From contig RPFO01002351.1 of the NCBI GenBank assembly GCA_009746045.1, forward strand, positions 1 through 55,772: a stretch of 55,772 bases of DNA, given 5' to 3'. The notes beneath the pieces are model-generated. The model was not told the DNA's origin and did not search any database. It saw nothing but the letters and a program-made list of their open reading frames with translations. The position numbers and the translations under genes are program-made. The stretch comes from Mesostigma viride (taxonomy: Eukaryota; Streptophyta; Mesostigmatophyceae; Mesostigmatales; Mesostigmataceae). This document shows, piece by piece, positions 9,420 through 20,938 of this stretch (position 1 is its first letter; each line of letters begins with the position of its first letter).

Positions 9420-11260
9420 CACCCCTGTACCAGTGCATGGCCATGGGGTAGAGTACGTTTTGAAGCCCACACAGCCCGCCCGCCATGCACATGGAACGCC
9501 CTGCTCTGAGTCCCTCATCCATGCAACCTCGTAGGCGCGCGGACACGAGCCACTTGCAAATCACGCTCGATCGGCCTCCACCAGTGGTGCAAGGAACAAC
9601 TCCCTACCGGGCTCAGCCCACAGGAGGGACGCGAACACTGCGCGATGGTAGCCATGCACAGGGTCGCGGGCAGTGACTAGGTGCTCAGACTCCAGCAGCT
9701 CGATCCTGCCTGCCTCTCAGTCTCGGGTCGCCGTTACTACAGTCCCCGTGACTCGCCCTCGACGGCCAGATCCCGCACGTCCCATGTACCTCAGTGCTCT
9801 GCCATGGCTCAGCGCGCGTCAGCGCCGGGTCCGCTCAGAGCGGATGTACCGGCCCAATGCAGTGATACCGGGTGTTACTCGGACACCGGCAGTCTGCGGG
9901 GCGACAGCGCCACATCATGTGGCATCGGCACCATGCACGCGCACTGTTGAGGCGGTGAGACAATGACCGGACACCGCCACCTGCTTCTGATGCAACCACG
10001 ACCGGCACCAGCGCAACCAGTGCAACCACGACCGGCTGGGTCATCCACCACTACTGCCGGCAGTACGTGCTGTCGCCATGCAACTGCACCGTGCCCGCAT
10101 ATGCTTGCAGCCCCGGGGGCCCTTACTCCCGACAGTCGCGGCGGACGCGGGCGCGCCCTGCATGCACGGTTACTCGAGCCCAGGAGTGCCCTGACCCAGC
10201 TAGGCGTCGACTCAATGCCGGGGTAGCCAATTGGTTGGCTACCGACAATTCAACAAGGTGCTGTACATCTGTTTGCCGGCCGACCACGATTCAGTACAGG
10301 CTCCGCCCTGCCTGATCGCCCAGTCGCATCGGGGTTGCAACAGCCTCCATGCACCGTGCCGTCTCCATGCACCGTGCCGCACTAGTGAAATTAATCACGT
10401 GCGGTGCACGAGAAGCCAAGCACGTCCCTCACGCGCCAGGAAGTCAGGGAGCCGTGACTCATAGCCGCCAGCCGGAAGGCTCCCTATAATAATACTTGGC
10501 CGCATGCCATGGGACTCCGCGTCCGTTGGTCACGCGGGACGCGACGTGCAGTCAGGCCGTAGCCTGGGGTCGCTGGCACTCGCTGCCGAATCCGGCATCC
10601 CGCGCGGAGATGCCTCGGTACGGACGCCTTAGTAGTAGAATCATCAAGCATCCGGTGAGCCCATGTCCAAAAAGGCCAGGACCATGTGCACATGCGGTGC
10701 TGAGTGCCTGACGTGGTCCTCTTCGGGACGACCCGTTCAAGCCCACCACCACTGCAGATTATCCCATAGAGAATATAGCATGGAGAAAATATATTATATA
10801 GAAAATAGAGAATATCGAAAATATATAATATCCGCACGCTGGCGCATCGATCCCTGGCATGGCAGTAGAAGGGTCGTCGGATCCACGCGCGGCTGCGCAT
10901 CGATCCCTGGCATGGCAGTAGAAGGGTCGTCGGATCCACGCGCGGCTGCGGTGGATTCCTACATAGATGGCCGGCTCGATCCAAAGCCGAACCGTGCCGA
11001 TCATACAGGAGCTAGATATAATTAAGAAGAGTATGGTATCATAAAGAAGTGTAGTGGACCAGTACAAGTACTTAGTATATAAAAGGTAGGTATAGTAAAG
11101 AAGTATATGGTATTATTAGTAGCCATCTGGTTTCATACGCTCTGCGACCCCTCCCCTTCCCCCGGGGACGACGCGTCCACGCGATCGTCCAATTACTGCC
11201 AAGGAGTCAAGGATGCTGGACCGCCGGGCGCTCGTGTGTAATGCTATGTGCCCTATACTC
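9420..11260. other. Gene-poor stretch with duplicated segments
   Basis: No supported gene; short overlapping frames on both strands are GC-driven. It contains an AT-rich block at about 10771-10831, short duplications near 10347-10380, and the 53-bp tandem pair listed separately. Its position between the LTR edge and protease relic suggests a replaced or heavily mutated pol region. Confidence 0.45.
10842..10947. repeat. 53-bp tandem duplication
   Basis: Two identical 53-bp units, 10842-10894 and 10895-10947, each starting GCGCATCGATCCCTGGCATG. Confidence 0.9.
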
Positions 11261-11264
11261 GCTG

Positions 11265-11600
11265 TCAGGGCACCAAAAGGAACCATCGGGAAACCAAACC
11301 ACTCGCCGGCGCACGCGAATGTCCACATCCTGCGCGTCCAAAGTCGAGCCCAATGATGATGTCCGCTGCGCCCAGCGGTGCGATGGTCGCAGCCAGGTCG
11401 AACGGGGTGCCTTGCAGCACACCTTTGATATCTGCCAGACCGGGCGATTGGTGTTGGCGACCATCCGAGTGGGTCAGATGCACGGCCGTCCGGTGTGGGG
11501 GCTGGCGTCAGCCCAGCCGGCGCACCAGTGCCGCGTTGATGAAGGACGTGGAAGCGCCTGTGTCGACCAAAAACTTGACATCCATGACGGTTGGTTGGCC
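11265..11600 (-). pseudogene. Retropepsin-type aspartic protease relic
   Basis: Aspartic protease that cleaves the Gag-Pol polyprotein. The minus strand reads VKFLVDTGASTSFINAALV with the catalytic DTG at 11550-11564. In the same frame, 73 codons later, comes the hydrophobic motif ADIIIGLDFG, matching the conserved I-I-G-x-D-(F/W) strand of gypsy proteases. One in-frame TGA lies between them, so this copy is inactive. It lies downstream of the Gag relic (12116-13544) on the same strand, the expected gypsy order. About 0.5 kb of repeats separates the two, which is unusual and suggests a later insertion. Confidence 0.75.
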
Positions 11601-11636
11601 GTGTCTGAATATATTATTACATTCTCATATAAAATA

Positions 11637-11877
11637 TCCCATTACCGCCAACGGTACCCTATATAAAACCACTAGTGCTAGACGCCTAATAGTAATTTCC
11701 CATTACCGCCAACGGCGTCTATGCATGGGGTCAGTGTATGATTCCAAACACCCCCCTTACTGCTGATAGCATGATAACAGGGTGACCTGCTACGGTGCAG
11801 GACCAATGCACCCTTCGTACTACTGACATCATGATAACAGGGTGACCTGCTACTGTGCAGGACCAATGCACCCTTGG
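11637..11877. repeat. Short direct repeats between protease and Gag relics
   Basis: A 17-bp direct repeat, CCCATTACCGCCAACGG, occurs at 11637 and 11698. A 60-bp unit beginning CATGATAACAGGGTGACCTG is repeated at 11770 and 11830 with few differences. They split the gypsy-like reading order and are followed at 11990-12050 by an AT-rich block. Confidence 0.75.
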
Positions 11878-12115
11878 TATTTGGTACAGATGTGGGGCAA
11901 AACAGACACCCCCCCTTGCCCTACACAGGTGGGCATTCTCAGAATGGCTAAGGTGGCCAGCCACTAGGACTGGAAAAGCGCACCGGAGTGAACATATTAT
12001 AAAAATATAATTATTATTAAATATACTATATAATAATATATTTATAGTATACTCCCAGCGGCAAACTCGTAACCGGCCACTGCTGGTGACTCAAAGGTCG
12101 CACGCTGTCCGGAGG

Positions 12116-13544
12116 CTAGTCGTGAGCCTCGATCTCATTGACCGCGCGCAGCACGCCCTTGGTAGAACTCATCGCTGGCGGCCGCGGCTGCTGGTGCTGA
12201 GTCGTGAACTGCCGGGCCTGCTGGCGCCCGCTCGTCCGCGTTGCGGGGCTTGTCCCTTGGGCCGGAGGAGTCCGGGCGATTGCCGAACGCCGGGCCTGAA
12301 AACCTGGGCTCGGTCTCCCCCGTGCCACGTCCAGCGTGCCTGCTACGGAGTTTGGGGCAGTCGCGCCTGAGGTGACCCACCTCAAAGCACATGAAGCAAC
12401 GGGCTTTACTCGCGTCGATGGCGTTGAGGCCATGGTCAGCGTTCCCGTCCTCCAGGTCATCGGGGGAGTCATCGTTCTCCTCGCCGTCGTGCGGGGGACC
12501 TGATCGGTAGAACCGACGCACCGATGGTGCGCGCCCGCGAGCCACGACGTCGGCCACCTGCAGAAGATATCTCTGGATATTCAAGATGTCCCACTCCTTC
12601 CAAGGAACCTCAGCGTAGTGCTTTAGTACCTCGTCCTGCAGCTCGAGGCTGAGTGCCTCAATGAATCTGATCTTGTACTCGTACCAGGTCATGTCGGTCA
12701 GGTAGGCGGCGCTGGACTCAAACTTGGATAGGAACTCGCGATAATTATGGAGTGGTCCCCTGGCGCAGCTTGCCGAAGGCGAGTCGCTCGTGGAGCTCCG
12801 CGTCTGGGGGTATCAACTTGCGGCGCACCCGGTCCATCAACTCCTCCACGGTTTGCGGGTACGACTGGGATGCGATGCTCTCACAGTTCAGGATGCTCAC
12901 CACCGAAGGATCCATGCAGGTGTTGACAACATGCGGGATCAGATCGCAGGTGGCAAGTTCCCAACTGTGGTGGTTGCACCAGACGGTATACTGCTGTTGC
13001 CACATGCGCCCCCATTCGTCAATCTCCCGCGGTTTCATGTCCGCGTGCAGCTTGGGAACATTCTTGAACGTGGGCATCGGTGGGGCCTTCACCGTATTAG
13101 GCTTGGGCCCACCGACCTCCCGGTAGGCAATGGAGCCGAAGGCTGGGGGCTGCGACCGGGGGAGAGATCCGGATCTGGTCGGCGTGCCGTGCGTCCGCCG
13201 CACCTGTACCGACGAGGGGTGTTCATACCCCGGGTCATCCAAGGCCACTCTGCTGAAATTCAGGTTGCTGACGACCGCTGGCGAGTGAACCTGATGCTGC
13301 TGTTCTGCCCCCGAGGTTGCTGCAGTTGCTGCTGCGGTTGCTGCTGCTGCTGCTGCGGTAGTTGCTGCTGCTGCTGCGGTTGCTGCTGCTGCCGCCGCCG
13401 CTGCTGCTGCTGCTGCTGCTGGAAACCCTGCTGTTGCTGCTGCTGCCGTTGCTGCTGCTGGAAACCCTGCTGCTGCTGCCGTTGCTGCTGCTGGAAACCC
13501 TGCTGGAGCATCTCCTGGCTGCGCCCGTCTCCCCCTTGTTCCAC
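12116..13544 (-). pseudogene. Gypsy-like Gag with Gln-rich N-terminus, frameshifted
   Basis: Capsid/nucleocapsid precursor of a retrotransposon. The N-terminal part (13260-13544) is a CAG/CAA-rich tract coding almost only Gln with FQQQQ spacers. Frame changes lead into a capsid-like part (12745-13248: DEWGRMWQQQYTVWCNHHSW, VVNTCMDPSVVSIL, YPQTVEELMDRVRRKL), then 12135-12692 (MTWYEYKIRFIEALSLELQ, LNIQRYLLQVADVVARG). The latter ends with a perfect zinc knuckle, CFMCFEVGHLRRDC, and a Pro/Ala-rich tail. At least two frameshifts make it non-functional. The protease relic lies downstream on the same strand. Its 5' end abuts the plus-strand integrase relic at about 13570, so two elements meet there. 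Confidence 0.7.
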
Positions 13545-13570
13545 CCTGGAGTCTGGACTGTCATCATCTG

Positions 13571-14350
13571 ATGAATCTCTGCGGCCCTGGTCTCTGGATC
13601 AGGCCCTGGTCCTGGTGCTGTGGACCCAGGTGGATCTCAGAAGCATTCTGACCGTGCAGGACTGGCACAGGATGGTCAGGATGAGGATAGGGCTGGAGAC
13701 AGTCTGACAGGCACGACCCTGGTGCCTCCTGTCCATAAGGGATCTGTACATACCTTGAGTGCAAATAATGACAATAAAAGATTTTCTCTCTTGTATGACA
13801 TTGCCTCAAGGTTGCATACCATGTTTGGCCATGCAGCTCAGTCTTTGCAAGTTGCTAGGCGGCTGGGAGGAAGTGAGTTGTACCATTTGCAAACAGCTAG
13901 GTTGCTCAAGCTTGCAGGTGCAGGCTAGTTGCTAGAAAGCCCATTGAAGCAGTCTCATGCCAGGTCTCCTATTTTGCATCCAGGCCATGTGCAGGTGGAT
14001 ATTCAGAGAATCAGGGGTTTGAAGCTGCTGGTGGCAGTAGACAGATATACCAAGTACAAGACCCTAGAGATCCTGCCTGACATGGAGAAACCTACGTTGA
14101 TTGCTGCTCTGAAGTTGACAAGGAGCAGGTACCCTGGGTTGGAGTTGCTGCAGTGTGACATTCAGTTTCAGTGAGTGCTGTGAAAACCTGCCAGAGTTTC
14201 CAGAGTTGCTGATTACACCCAGGGAGAGCCACGGCCAGCAATGGGTGGTGGAGAGAGCCATCCAAGAGATATAGACTGTGCTGCTGGTGGAGAGGATTCC
14301 AAGGACGTCATCTGCCATTGTGACATCTGCATGGCTACAGTTGAATGCCC
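13571..14350 (+). pseudogene. Broken second copy of the integrase element
   Basis: Homologous to the fragment at 593-1687 but on the opposite strand, covering the same span from the DPGGSQKHSDRAGL segment through the zinc-binding region and the core to about TSSAIVTSAWL. It is interrupted by a frameshift and stop near 13926 (before LESPLKQSH), another at about 14170 after LLQCDIQFQ, and a TAG replacing Lys in AIQEIKTVL near 14275. Relative to the first copy, bases are missing in the HH region (GHHAAQ becomes GHAAQ). It is a dead relic useful for aligning the family. Confidence 0.8.
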
Positions 14351-14498
14351 TTCACCGCTGGCTAGCAGCCGGCGATGGAGACGGGATTTTTGTTGTTTGG
14401 GGAACCGATTGTGGGAGGCTGAGCCCGCAGCCGCCACTGATTGCTATTGAACCCTTGCAGCTGGCCAGGCCGCAAGGAGCTCAGCGGCGCGGCGCTAA

Positions 14499-14600
14499 CC
14501 GATAAGGCATGCTCGAGCCTCTAACCCGAGACTACCGGTAGGCTACCCGATAGTGCATGCTCGAGCCTCTAACCCGAGACTACCGGCACTCAGCGGATCT
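14499..14600. repeat. 47-bp tandem duplication
   Basis: The segment GCATGCTCGAGCCTCTAACC and its continuation to CTACCGG occurs at 14507-14538 and 14554-14585. The pair is bracketed by CTCAGCGG on both sides. No gene is seen from 14351 to 15130; an AT-rich TTAAATAATTTT stretch lies at 14784-14812. Confidence 0.75.
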
Positions 14601-15149
14601 GTGCTACCGAGGGCGACGGTTCTCTGACCGTCCCGGCGCGCACTGGCTTCCGTACCTTGCTTAGGCGCCGACTAGCATCTATAGACACCAATCTTTGATG
14701 CCCACCTAACTAGGCGTCCGGGCCGGCGACTACCGGCCGGCAGATAGATAGATGCCACTCGGGAGCACAACTCCCATACTTTCTTTTTAAATAATTTTTA
14801 TTAATTATTTAAAGCGAGGGGCAATAGGGTAGCACTGACCCTACGTACGTTCAAGTAGAGAAACACGTAACGGCACACTGGCCGTCCCCAAATCCTAACC
14901 CCCAAGGAGGGTGCCCTACGCTGGGATCTGAGCACGCCAAAAACACCCGGGCTTTGCTCCCGGCCTCCTTTTCTACTTAATTGGGTGCAACTGCACCACA
15001 TGCATCATTAGTAGGCACACTGGCCGCCTGTCAGCCGGTCTGGGGAAATAGCCGGTCTGGGGAAATGTATTCACAGATGAAAGAAGCGCCCATTCCCATG
15101 CAAAAAGACGACAGGTCACACTGGAAAAAAAAACTCATGTCATCATGAG

Positions 15150-15830
15150 CTGCCGCAGCAGCTTGTACTGAGGCCCCGACAGCATCGCTGGCTTGGTCAT
15201 GCAAGGCATCGGCAATATTCTCGCTCTCGGGGATCCACCGCCGCTCATCCAACAGTCTGTGGCGGACTCTGCCATGCAACACAAGGTAATCTAGTTTGGT
15301 GGTGGAGGCGAGCGGGTTATTCAGAAACTCAATTATTGACTTGCTATCTGTGCACAGCCGCATGCGGAGCGACAGCGCCACGCTGGCCTTATCCGCAATC
15401 CATTGCAATAGATGCTGCACATAACACGCATGGTCGACAGCGGAAATGAGCGCGCGACACTCCGCGCGATTGCTGTCTATTGTCACTATAGCTACAACTA
15501 CATACCCGCTGATGGATGCGGCTATATCAGTCGACAATAGTGGGCTGCCCAGTGGGGCTATCAAGAAAAAAGATGGCCGCCTCCCGCGCGCGCAGCTGCG
15601 TGATGGTACGCGACTCCAGGTTCGCGTAAGAGTAAATGGCCATTGCCACCGGGCGGGTGATATCAACCCCCCACACGCGCAGGCCTGGTGACGCCAAGAC
15701 TTGCGTCCGAAGATGCTGCGCTCCCATGCCCGCAAGCACGGCGTCGGGCGCACGCGCGTAGATGGACAGGTCGGGTCGCACCATGCCCGCGAGCCACCCC
15801 AGCTGGCCGCGCACGTGCGGTCCCGCGGAC
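15150..15830 (-). pseudogene. Copia-type RT/RNase H C-terminal relic
   Basis: Terminal part of a copia-like polyprotein: the RT connection and RNase H, which removes RNA from the RNA-DNA hybrid. One frame (15527-15814) carries RGQLGWLAGMVRPDLSIYAR, the conserved RPD segment before RNase H, and EAAIFFLDSPTGQPTIVD. A TGA and frame change lead to the second frame, with SGYVVVAIVTIDSNRAECRA (catalytic Glu), LCTDSKSIIEFLNNPLASTT (catalytic Asp; TK follows, as in copia) and RWIPESENIADAL. The longer frame extending to 16143 upstream is not coding. At least one frameshift makes it inactive. It might derive from the same family as the integrase relics. Confidence 0.7.
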
Positions 15831-16007
15831 TCTTCCAGCCGCGCAGGCAGCGATTGCGCGAGCCGTTGTCAGCGCACGTTGTCTGCTTGGCCGCCATGTC
15901 AATGCACCAGCCAACTGGTGTGCGGTGCAAAGTGTAGGTTAGGCCACAGAAAGGGACGGGGGTGTCGGGGTCCAGCCACAACATGCCGCTCAGTGAAAAA
16001 TAGTACG

Positions 16008-16135
16008 GCGTATAATACGATTCGTACGCGTATTGTACGTAATACGTAACGTTTCCGTACAAAATATGTGGTTTTCGTACGGTGGTTCTGTACGACCGCG
16101 TACAATACGCGTATTTGGCACGTAGGACAGGCGTA
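16008..16135. repeat. TACG-rich block with 15-bp inverted repeat
   Basis: TACGCGTATTGTACG at 16025-16039 is exactly inverted at 16099-16113. The 130-bp block contains about eight GTAC palindromes. The core ACGCGTATT also occurs in the flank of a C-rich array near 39930. Confidence 0.7.
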
Positions 16136-16464
16136 CGAGACAATTTCCCGCGTTTGGGGGGGCCTGGGAGGATGCGGCTCGGTCTTTTTGTTTACTCCTA
16201 GTATCTATGCGTACAATTGCAAGGTTACCGGGCGATGTGGTTGCTCGGAATGCTGCCAAGCTGGCTGGAAAACACAGAGACGAGGGCAATACAGGCTATA
16301 CCTAATGTACACAGGCCTGTATACCTCAGTAGGTATTGTTGGTGCTAGCAATTCGACAGAACGTCTTTAGCAGCCGTGGGATCGAGACGACATTGACGAT
16401 GCTGGTGATGGCCCCGTTGGTGATGACGGGGATGAGATGTCTGTGCAACAGGAAACTGTCTGGA

Positions 16465-16975
16465 CGGCTTTATATCAAAGGATAAACTTATCAAGGATGG
16501 GCACCCGACAGGGAATTACGCTATGGCATGCCTGACATGCAAGGCGGCCTTCAAGGACACTGCCACGCGGGCGAAGGCTCACATCACGGGTGGCCAATAT
16601 GCAACCCTCAATGGGGTGAGGAAATGCACGAATCCGCCAAAGGCGTTTCGTGTCAGGCTGCTGCAGGAGGAGGCGGAGAAGGAGGCCAAAAAGCGGCGAC
16701 GGCAGGATGCAGACCGATTAGAGATGGCGGCCGAGGTCCGGAACCTGCGTAGGCAAGGTCTGATGAATGAGGAGCCAGAGATTGCGGAGAGTGATGCACG
16801 AACGTGGAAATCTGCCCGCGCTAGCACTAGCAACGCCGGAGCTGGGTCCAGCGCATCGCAGAGCAAGGGGCGTTCCGATAATGGAACTCAGACTGCCGCG
16901 GTCGTGACGACCAAGCAGCAGCTTGATGAGGAGCATGTGACATCACTGACATGCGTGTCGTATCATTGGCCATGA
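16465..16975 (+). CDS. BED-type zinc-finger protein fragment, hAT-like
   Basis: Looks like the N-terminal DNA-binding part of a hAT transposase or a domesticated relative. From 16523 (ATG) the product is 150 aa: a BED-like finger (CLTCKAAF, then RAKAHITGG and VRKC), a Lys/Arg-Glu coiled segment (LLQEEAEKEAKKRRRQDAD) and a Ser/Ala-rich tail, ending at TGA. The same frame is open upstream to about 16465 and reads sensibly (FISKDKLIKDGHPTGNYAM), so 16523 is probably not the true start; an upstream exon or truncation is likely. No catalytic hAT domain follows within several kb. A second BED-type fragment lies at 40168-40796. Confidence 0.5.
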
Positions 16976-17183
16976 ATGGATTCATGTGCAGTTCTTCAAA
17001 TGGGATGACAATCAAACCCAGCAACCATCCTAATATGTTTTTGATATTAGTGCTCAGCATCAGTTGATATTTGTGTTGTAAGGGCCATCATACCATGTTT
17101 ACCTTTCACCTTTGATTGAACATTAGGGTAAATGAAGGTTTATTCAGCAAGCATGATGATGACGGTGGCTTATATTCAGTTGA

Positions 17184-17357
17184 TGCCGGGCCTATGAAGA
17201 CCCTGAACACTATATTCGTATTTTAGAAGTAGTCTCAGGGGGTAGACAAAAAGCCCTTGTTAAATGGGGTTTGGCCAACTCAGCTGTAAGCACTGATTAT
17301 GGATTGTTAAGCGATGAATTATTACAAGCCATGATAAAAAATCAACACATCACCTAA
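17184..17357 (+). CDS. Exon-like coding fragment, unidentified
   Basis: A 57-codon open frame with no start codon, ending in TAA: YEDPEHYIRILEVVSGGRQK, then ALVKWGLANSAVSTDYGLLS and DELLQAMIKNQHIT. Composition is AT-richer than the surrounding elements and the sequence has normal protein character. I do not recognise the family. A possible splice acceptor (TTATATTCAG) precedes it but the frame meets TGA just after it, so exon status is unproven. Confidence 0.35.
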   Translation, partial: CRAYEDPEHYIRILEVVSGGRQKALVKWGLANSAVSTDYGLLSDELLQAMIKNQHIT

Positions 17358-17359
17358 AA

Positions 17360-19010
17360 TCGGTCCGTCCGGTTACATGAGATCCTGGGAATTTTGGCGC
17401 GAACGCGTCGCGTTGAGGACGACGGGACCAGAAAAATTCCACCTCGCATGGCTGTCGACCCTATGTCCGCCGGAATATCAGTCAAAAGTCAATTATGCAT
17501 GTTAAGTCGCTGCGATGGATGCAAACGACGCGTAAACTCTCCTGCTTTGCGATGATGCATGGTAGATATTATTCGCGTATGTTCATGCGTCAAAATAATT
17601 CGCAAACTGAGACGCTGATTTTTTGTGTCGGCCAGATCTGGAATTGGCAGCGAAAATGCATGTTTATTTATTGTGGGGGAAACTTTTTTGTTGGAAGCTC
17701 ACAATTCCCAAAAGGTGGAATCCGAATGGGCTTCAAGTCTACTTTCACGAGCGCTAATCAGTTTTTCGAGAAACGAATCACATTTTCCAGGCTGTCGCAT
17801 TACCTGCCGGCAGGTCAGATTTTGCTGTTTTCAGTGACGTTTACGACCGTCCTTGCTTGATGCGTTTCTTCCTTTTTTTCGGCTCACGGCATGGCGGGGC
17901 TTGTTCCAACATGCCTGCGGAGGTGTAAGCTGTGTAGCCATGATGAAGTCACATATTGCTCTCGCGCCACCATCTGTTACTGCTCGACACTGCAAGAAAC
18001 ACTGGTTGCCTGCTCGCAACGCAAGCACAAGCACGACAACGGTGCCCTAATCCACATCCAGGCGTGTATTTCCGAGAAAAACTTCAGGCTTTTGTCGCGG
18101 CATACCTTCGGTGTTCCAAGCCGTTCACCGCTCCCCGAAATAGTCTTATGACTCGCTTTTATAGCATTGTGGGTTCGCGTCCGCCATCTCCGCCGGGTGC
18201 TGACACGAGATGTTTGCGCTGAACCTGGACTGCAAGGTCGCCCGCTACCGGCTAGCTGTACGTATTTAGCAAGCTCTGGATGATATTGTCATGGTTTTGG
18301 TGCAGGAAGGTGCTGTGGGGGGGTCTATCTCACCTCTTTACCTAGCTTTCCTCCTCCTAGCTTGACAGCTAAGTTTGCATCAGGAAGTCATGCTTGTTGA
18401 CAAAGCTCGATGGATATAAACCTTGGGATGTGCTGTGAAGGTGTTAGCATGCTTGCTTGAAGAATTGAATGCGTATTTGTGCAAGCCATGGACATTTTTT
18501 ATTAAGGGCAGTAGGTAGCAGCCACGTTCTTATTCAATTGTGTCAGGACGTCTATGTTGCCTTTACTGCACTCTGTCCTAGAGGAGTTTGATGCCACTGT
18601 AGATGACTATGACCTGGCAGTGGGGTGGTGAGGATGGGCCGGTGTGCTGGGGTGAGCCTGAAGGGCACCTTGGATCACGTGACCCTTAGGCAATCATGCG
18701 AGGCTGTGCAGTTTATGGCTTGTGATGTATGGATGCAGCGGGTGAGGCAGGTTGTCGTTGCCGTGGCCTGTGTTAGTGAACTCTATCATCTTTTAACTTA
18801 CCCAAAGCCCCCCTAGACCTAAACTGCCTCGCCTTCTTTGAGGGGTTGCCTTCTTTGAGGAGTGCCATGTCTTGAAAGGTTTGTTGGGGCCCTGGCATTT
18901 CAGAGTAGGTTGAGGTGGAGAGGGGTGGCACACTGCTAGGTGATGGCAGGGCCATCCATGTGATGCACCTTACGTTGGGATGGGGACCATGCATTTGTTC
19001 TTGTTGCTAG
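17360..19010. other. Intergenic stretch without supported genes
   Basis: Moderate GC. The 121-aa frame at 17495-17860 and the overlapping frames at 17850-18220 show no domain or coding bias that I can support. An E2F-like TTTTGGCGCGAA occurs near 17393. Confidence 0.45.
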
Positions 19011-19204
19011 CATGGGCAGGGTGCCAGCTAGACGCGAAAATGGCTGACGGCGGTATGGCTGACGGCGGAGTTCAGATCTTTTGCGTCTGAGCCCCAAATT
19101 CGGTCAGACCACTTGCATTCGATGCGCCTTTCTAAGACGCACTTGCCAGTATAAACGGTTACGGCTGCCACGCAGTATAGACAAAGTTACGCACGTGACC
19201 AGCT

Positions 19205-20578
19205 ATGACGACTACCAAAGCAAAACGAGGGCTGGAAAAGGAGCTGGCACAGCTTCCCAGCGCCCAGCCCAACCCTCTCGCCCTCGCCATTGTTCAGCCG
19301 CCAGGCTTACCCGCCAAACCCTCGCCAAGCGCCTCGCCTGAGCCCAAGAAACCATGCCACGATCGCCACAAATGGAGCAAATTCTTGCCCGGCGACGGAA
19401 TGTTCTCCCTCCTCGAGTGGCAGCAGCTGTCGCCGCAGGAAGTCGTCGAAGTTCTCCAGTTCCTCACACAGGAGCGGAAGCTCTTTGTGCCCTGGAGAGG
19501 GAGGGCGGCTATCGACTACCGCGACACGTCCTGGCTCTACACCTGTGCCGAATCCCGCCAACGCGAGTCTATCTTGACCAGCTACTACCAGCGCAGCTTC
19601 GGCGCCATCCACAGAGAACTTTGGAACGCACTCAACGCCCCAGCCCCCGCACAGCCGGCAGCCCCATCGGCTTCCTCCCTCTGCAAGGATGACATCCGCG
19701 CAGTGCTGGAGGAGCACGTGACCTGGCCGCTGGCCGAGAAGATGACCTCGCTGAACACCACGCTCAACACGGTCGAGGCCCGGGTCTCCAACGTGGAAAC
19801 CAAGGTCGTCCACAAGCTACAACCACAGTTCACGGCGCTACACACCGCGGCGCAGGCTTCGGAAACGCATGCTGCACTTGTCTCTCGCCTTAACCAGGTG
19901 GAAGGCAAGTGCGGCGTGCTCATGAAGAAGCTTGAGGCCATCACCGCCCACACCGAGGCCCTGGCCACACAGGTCCCAAAGCTAGCGGAGCAGACGGCCA
20001 CCATTGCCTCCCAGCCACCCCGGCAGGATGCTGGTGACCTCCCGCTCTCCTACGCGGACCTGCTGCGGACAGCGACCGCCTCCACCACCGACGCCATCGC
20101 CACGAAGCTCCAGGAGCTGGAGGACCACCGCCAGGCCCAGCAACGGGAGGTCACCGATCGCGCTCGCCGCGAGTGCCGAGTGGTGCTACGTCGCTTCCCC
20201 CAGAAGCCAGGTGAGACGTCAACCTCCCTTGCTGACGAGATCAAGAAACAGCTTCTTACCCTCATGGGCCTGGTAGGTGAGGTAGAACTGCGTGGGTGCC
20301 ACCGCCTTCCCCACTCACGGGACAAGGCGGCCACCCCACCAGTCCTGCTCACCTTCATCTCCCCTGAGGATAAGCAGCGGTTCCTCTCTCGTCGCAAGCG
20401 GTTGCACGACCTCACCTGGACGCTGGATGACGACCTAACCCCCGCTCAGCAACAGCAGCGACGCGACCTGTGGCCGGAATACCTCCGCCATAAGCAGGAC
20501 CCCCAGAAGCCCAAGGTGTACTGGAGGGGCGGGGACCTGATGATCAACCACAAGATGTGGACGCCCCCAGCGGGCTAG
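19205..20578 (+). CDS. L1-type ORF1 protein (RNA-binding)
   Basis: Intact 457-aa protein, ATG to TAG. By family knowledge, L1 ORF1 proteins trimerise through a coiled coil, bind element RNA and act as nucleic-acid chaperones. Visible parts: a Pro/Ala/Lys-rich N-terminus (1-55); a conserved block around 60-145; a long heptad-rich coiled coil (about 158-320, for example MTSLNTTLNTVEARVSNVET); an RRM-like domain (about 323-400: ECRVVLRRFP, KPGETSTSL, GCHRLPHSRDKA, PPVLLTF); and a C-terminal domain (about 400-457: RKRLHDLTWTLDDDLTPAQQ, RRDLWPEYL, VYWRGGDLMI). The order and the RAHRIP-like GCHRLP motif match L1 ORF1 (Transposase_22). No ORF2 follows. Confidence 0.85.
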   Translation: MTTTKAKRGLEKELAQLPSAQPNPLALAIVQPPGLPAKPSPSASPEPKKPCHDRHKWSKFLPGDGMFSLLEWQQLSPQEVVEVLQFLTQERKLFVPWRGRAAIDYRDTSWLYTCAESRQRESILTSYYQRSFGAIHRELWNALNAPAPAQPAAPSASSLCKDDIRAVLEEHVTWPLAEKMTSLNTTLNTVEARVSNVETKVVHKLQPQFTALHTAAQASETHAALVSRLNQVEGKCGVLMKKLEAITAHTEALATQVPKLAEQTATIASQPPRQDAGDLPLSYADLLRTATASTTDAIATKLQELEDHRQAQQREVTDRARRECRVVLRRFPQKPGETSTSLADEIKKQLLTLMGLVGEVELRGCHRLPHSRDKAATPPVLLTFISPEDKQRFLSRRKRLHDLTWTLDDDLTPAQQQQRRDLWPEYLRHKQDPQKPKVYWRGGDLMINHKMWTPPAG

Positions 20579-20938
20579 AATAGCAATAGCCCTAGCTTGT
20601 AACCATTGGAGTCACTGTCGCTAAGGCAGCCATGCCTAGAATGTTTGCCTAGCTGTGCCAACAAACCTAGTCACGTGCCGCCAACGCACGGTACACAACC
20701 AGCCATAGCCTTAGCCTAGTTCTAGTACAGCCATGCTACGCCCTGGCTATGTTCAGATTACTTGCCCACGCTCCTTGCTATGACATGCTCACATGGGTCT
20801 TATTGCACCCACAGTTTGCCGGATCGTTAGCCTGTCCTTTTAGCTAGCCGCGCCCGATTGCAGCTGTGGCATGCCTTTGGCATGAAGGAGACTGGGGGTC
20901 TCTGCCCTTTCTCCTGTAGTGCACACACAGGGATTAAA

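Noticed and set aside
10484-10984. 166-aa minus-strand ORF
   Set aside because: It runs through the 53-bp tandem repeat and an AT-rich block; no RT or other motif.
14784-14812. Possible LINE tail (TTAAATAATTTTTATTAATT) after a GGGAG...CTCCC hairpin
   Set aside because: Suggestive but the tail is not a clean (TTAA)n, and no matching 3' UTR or ORF lies upstream.
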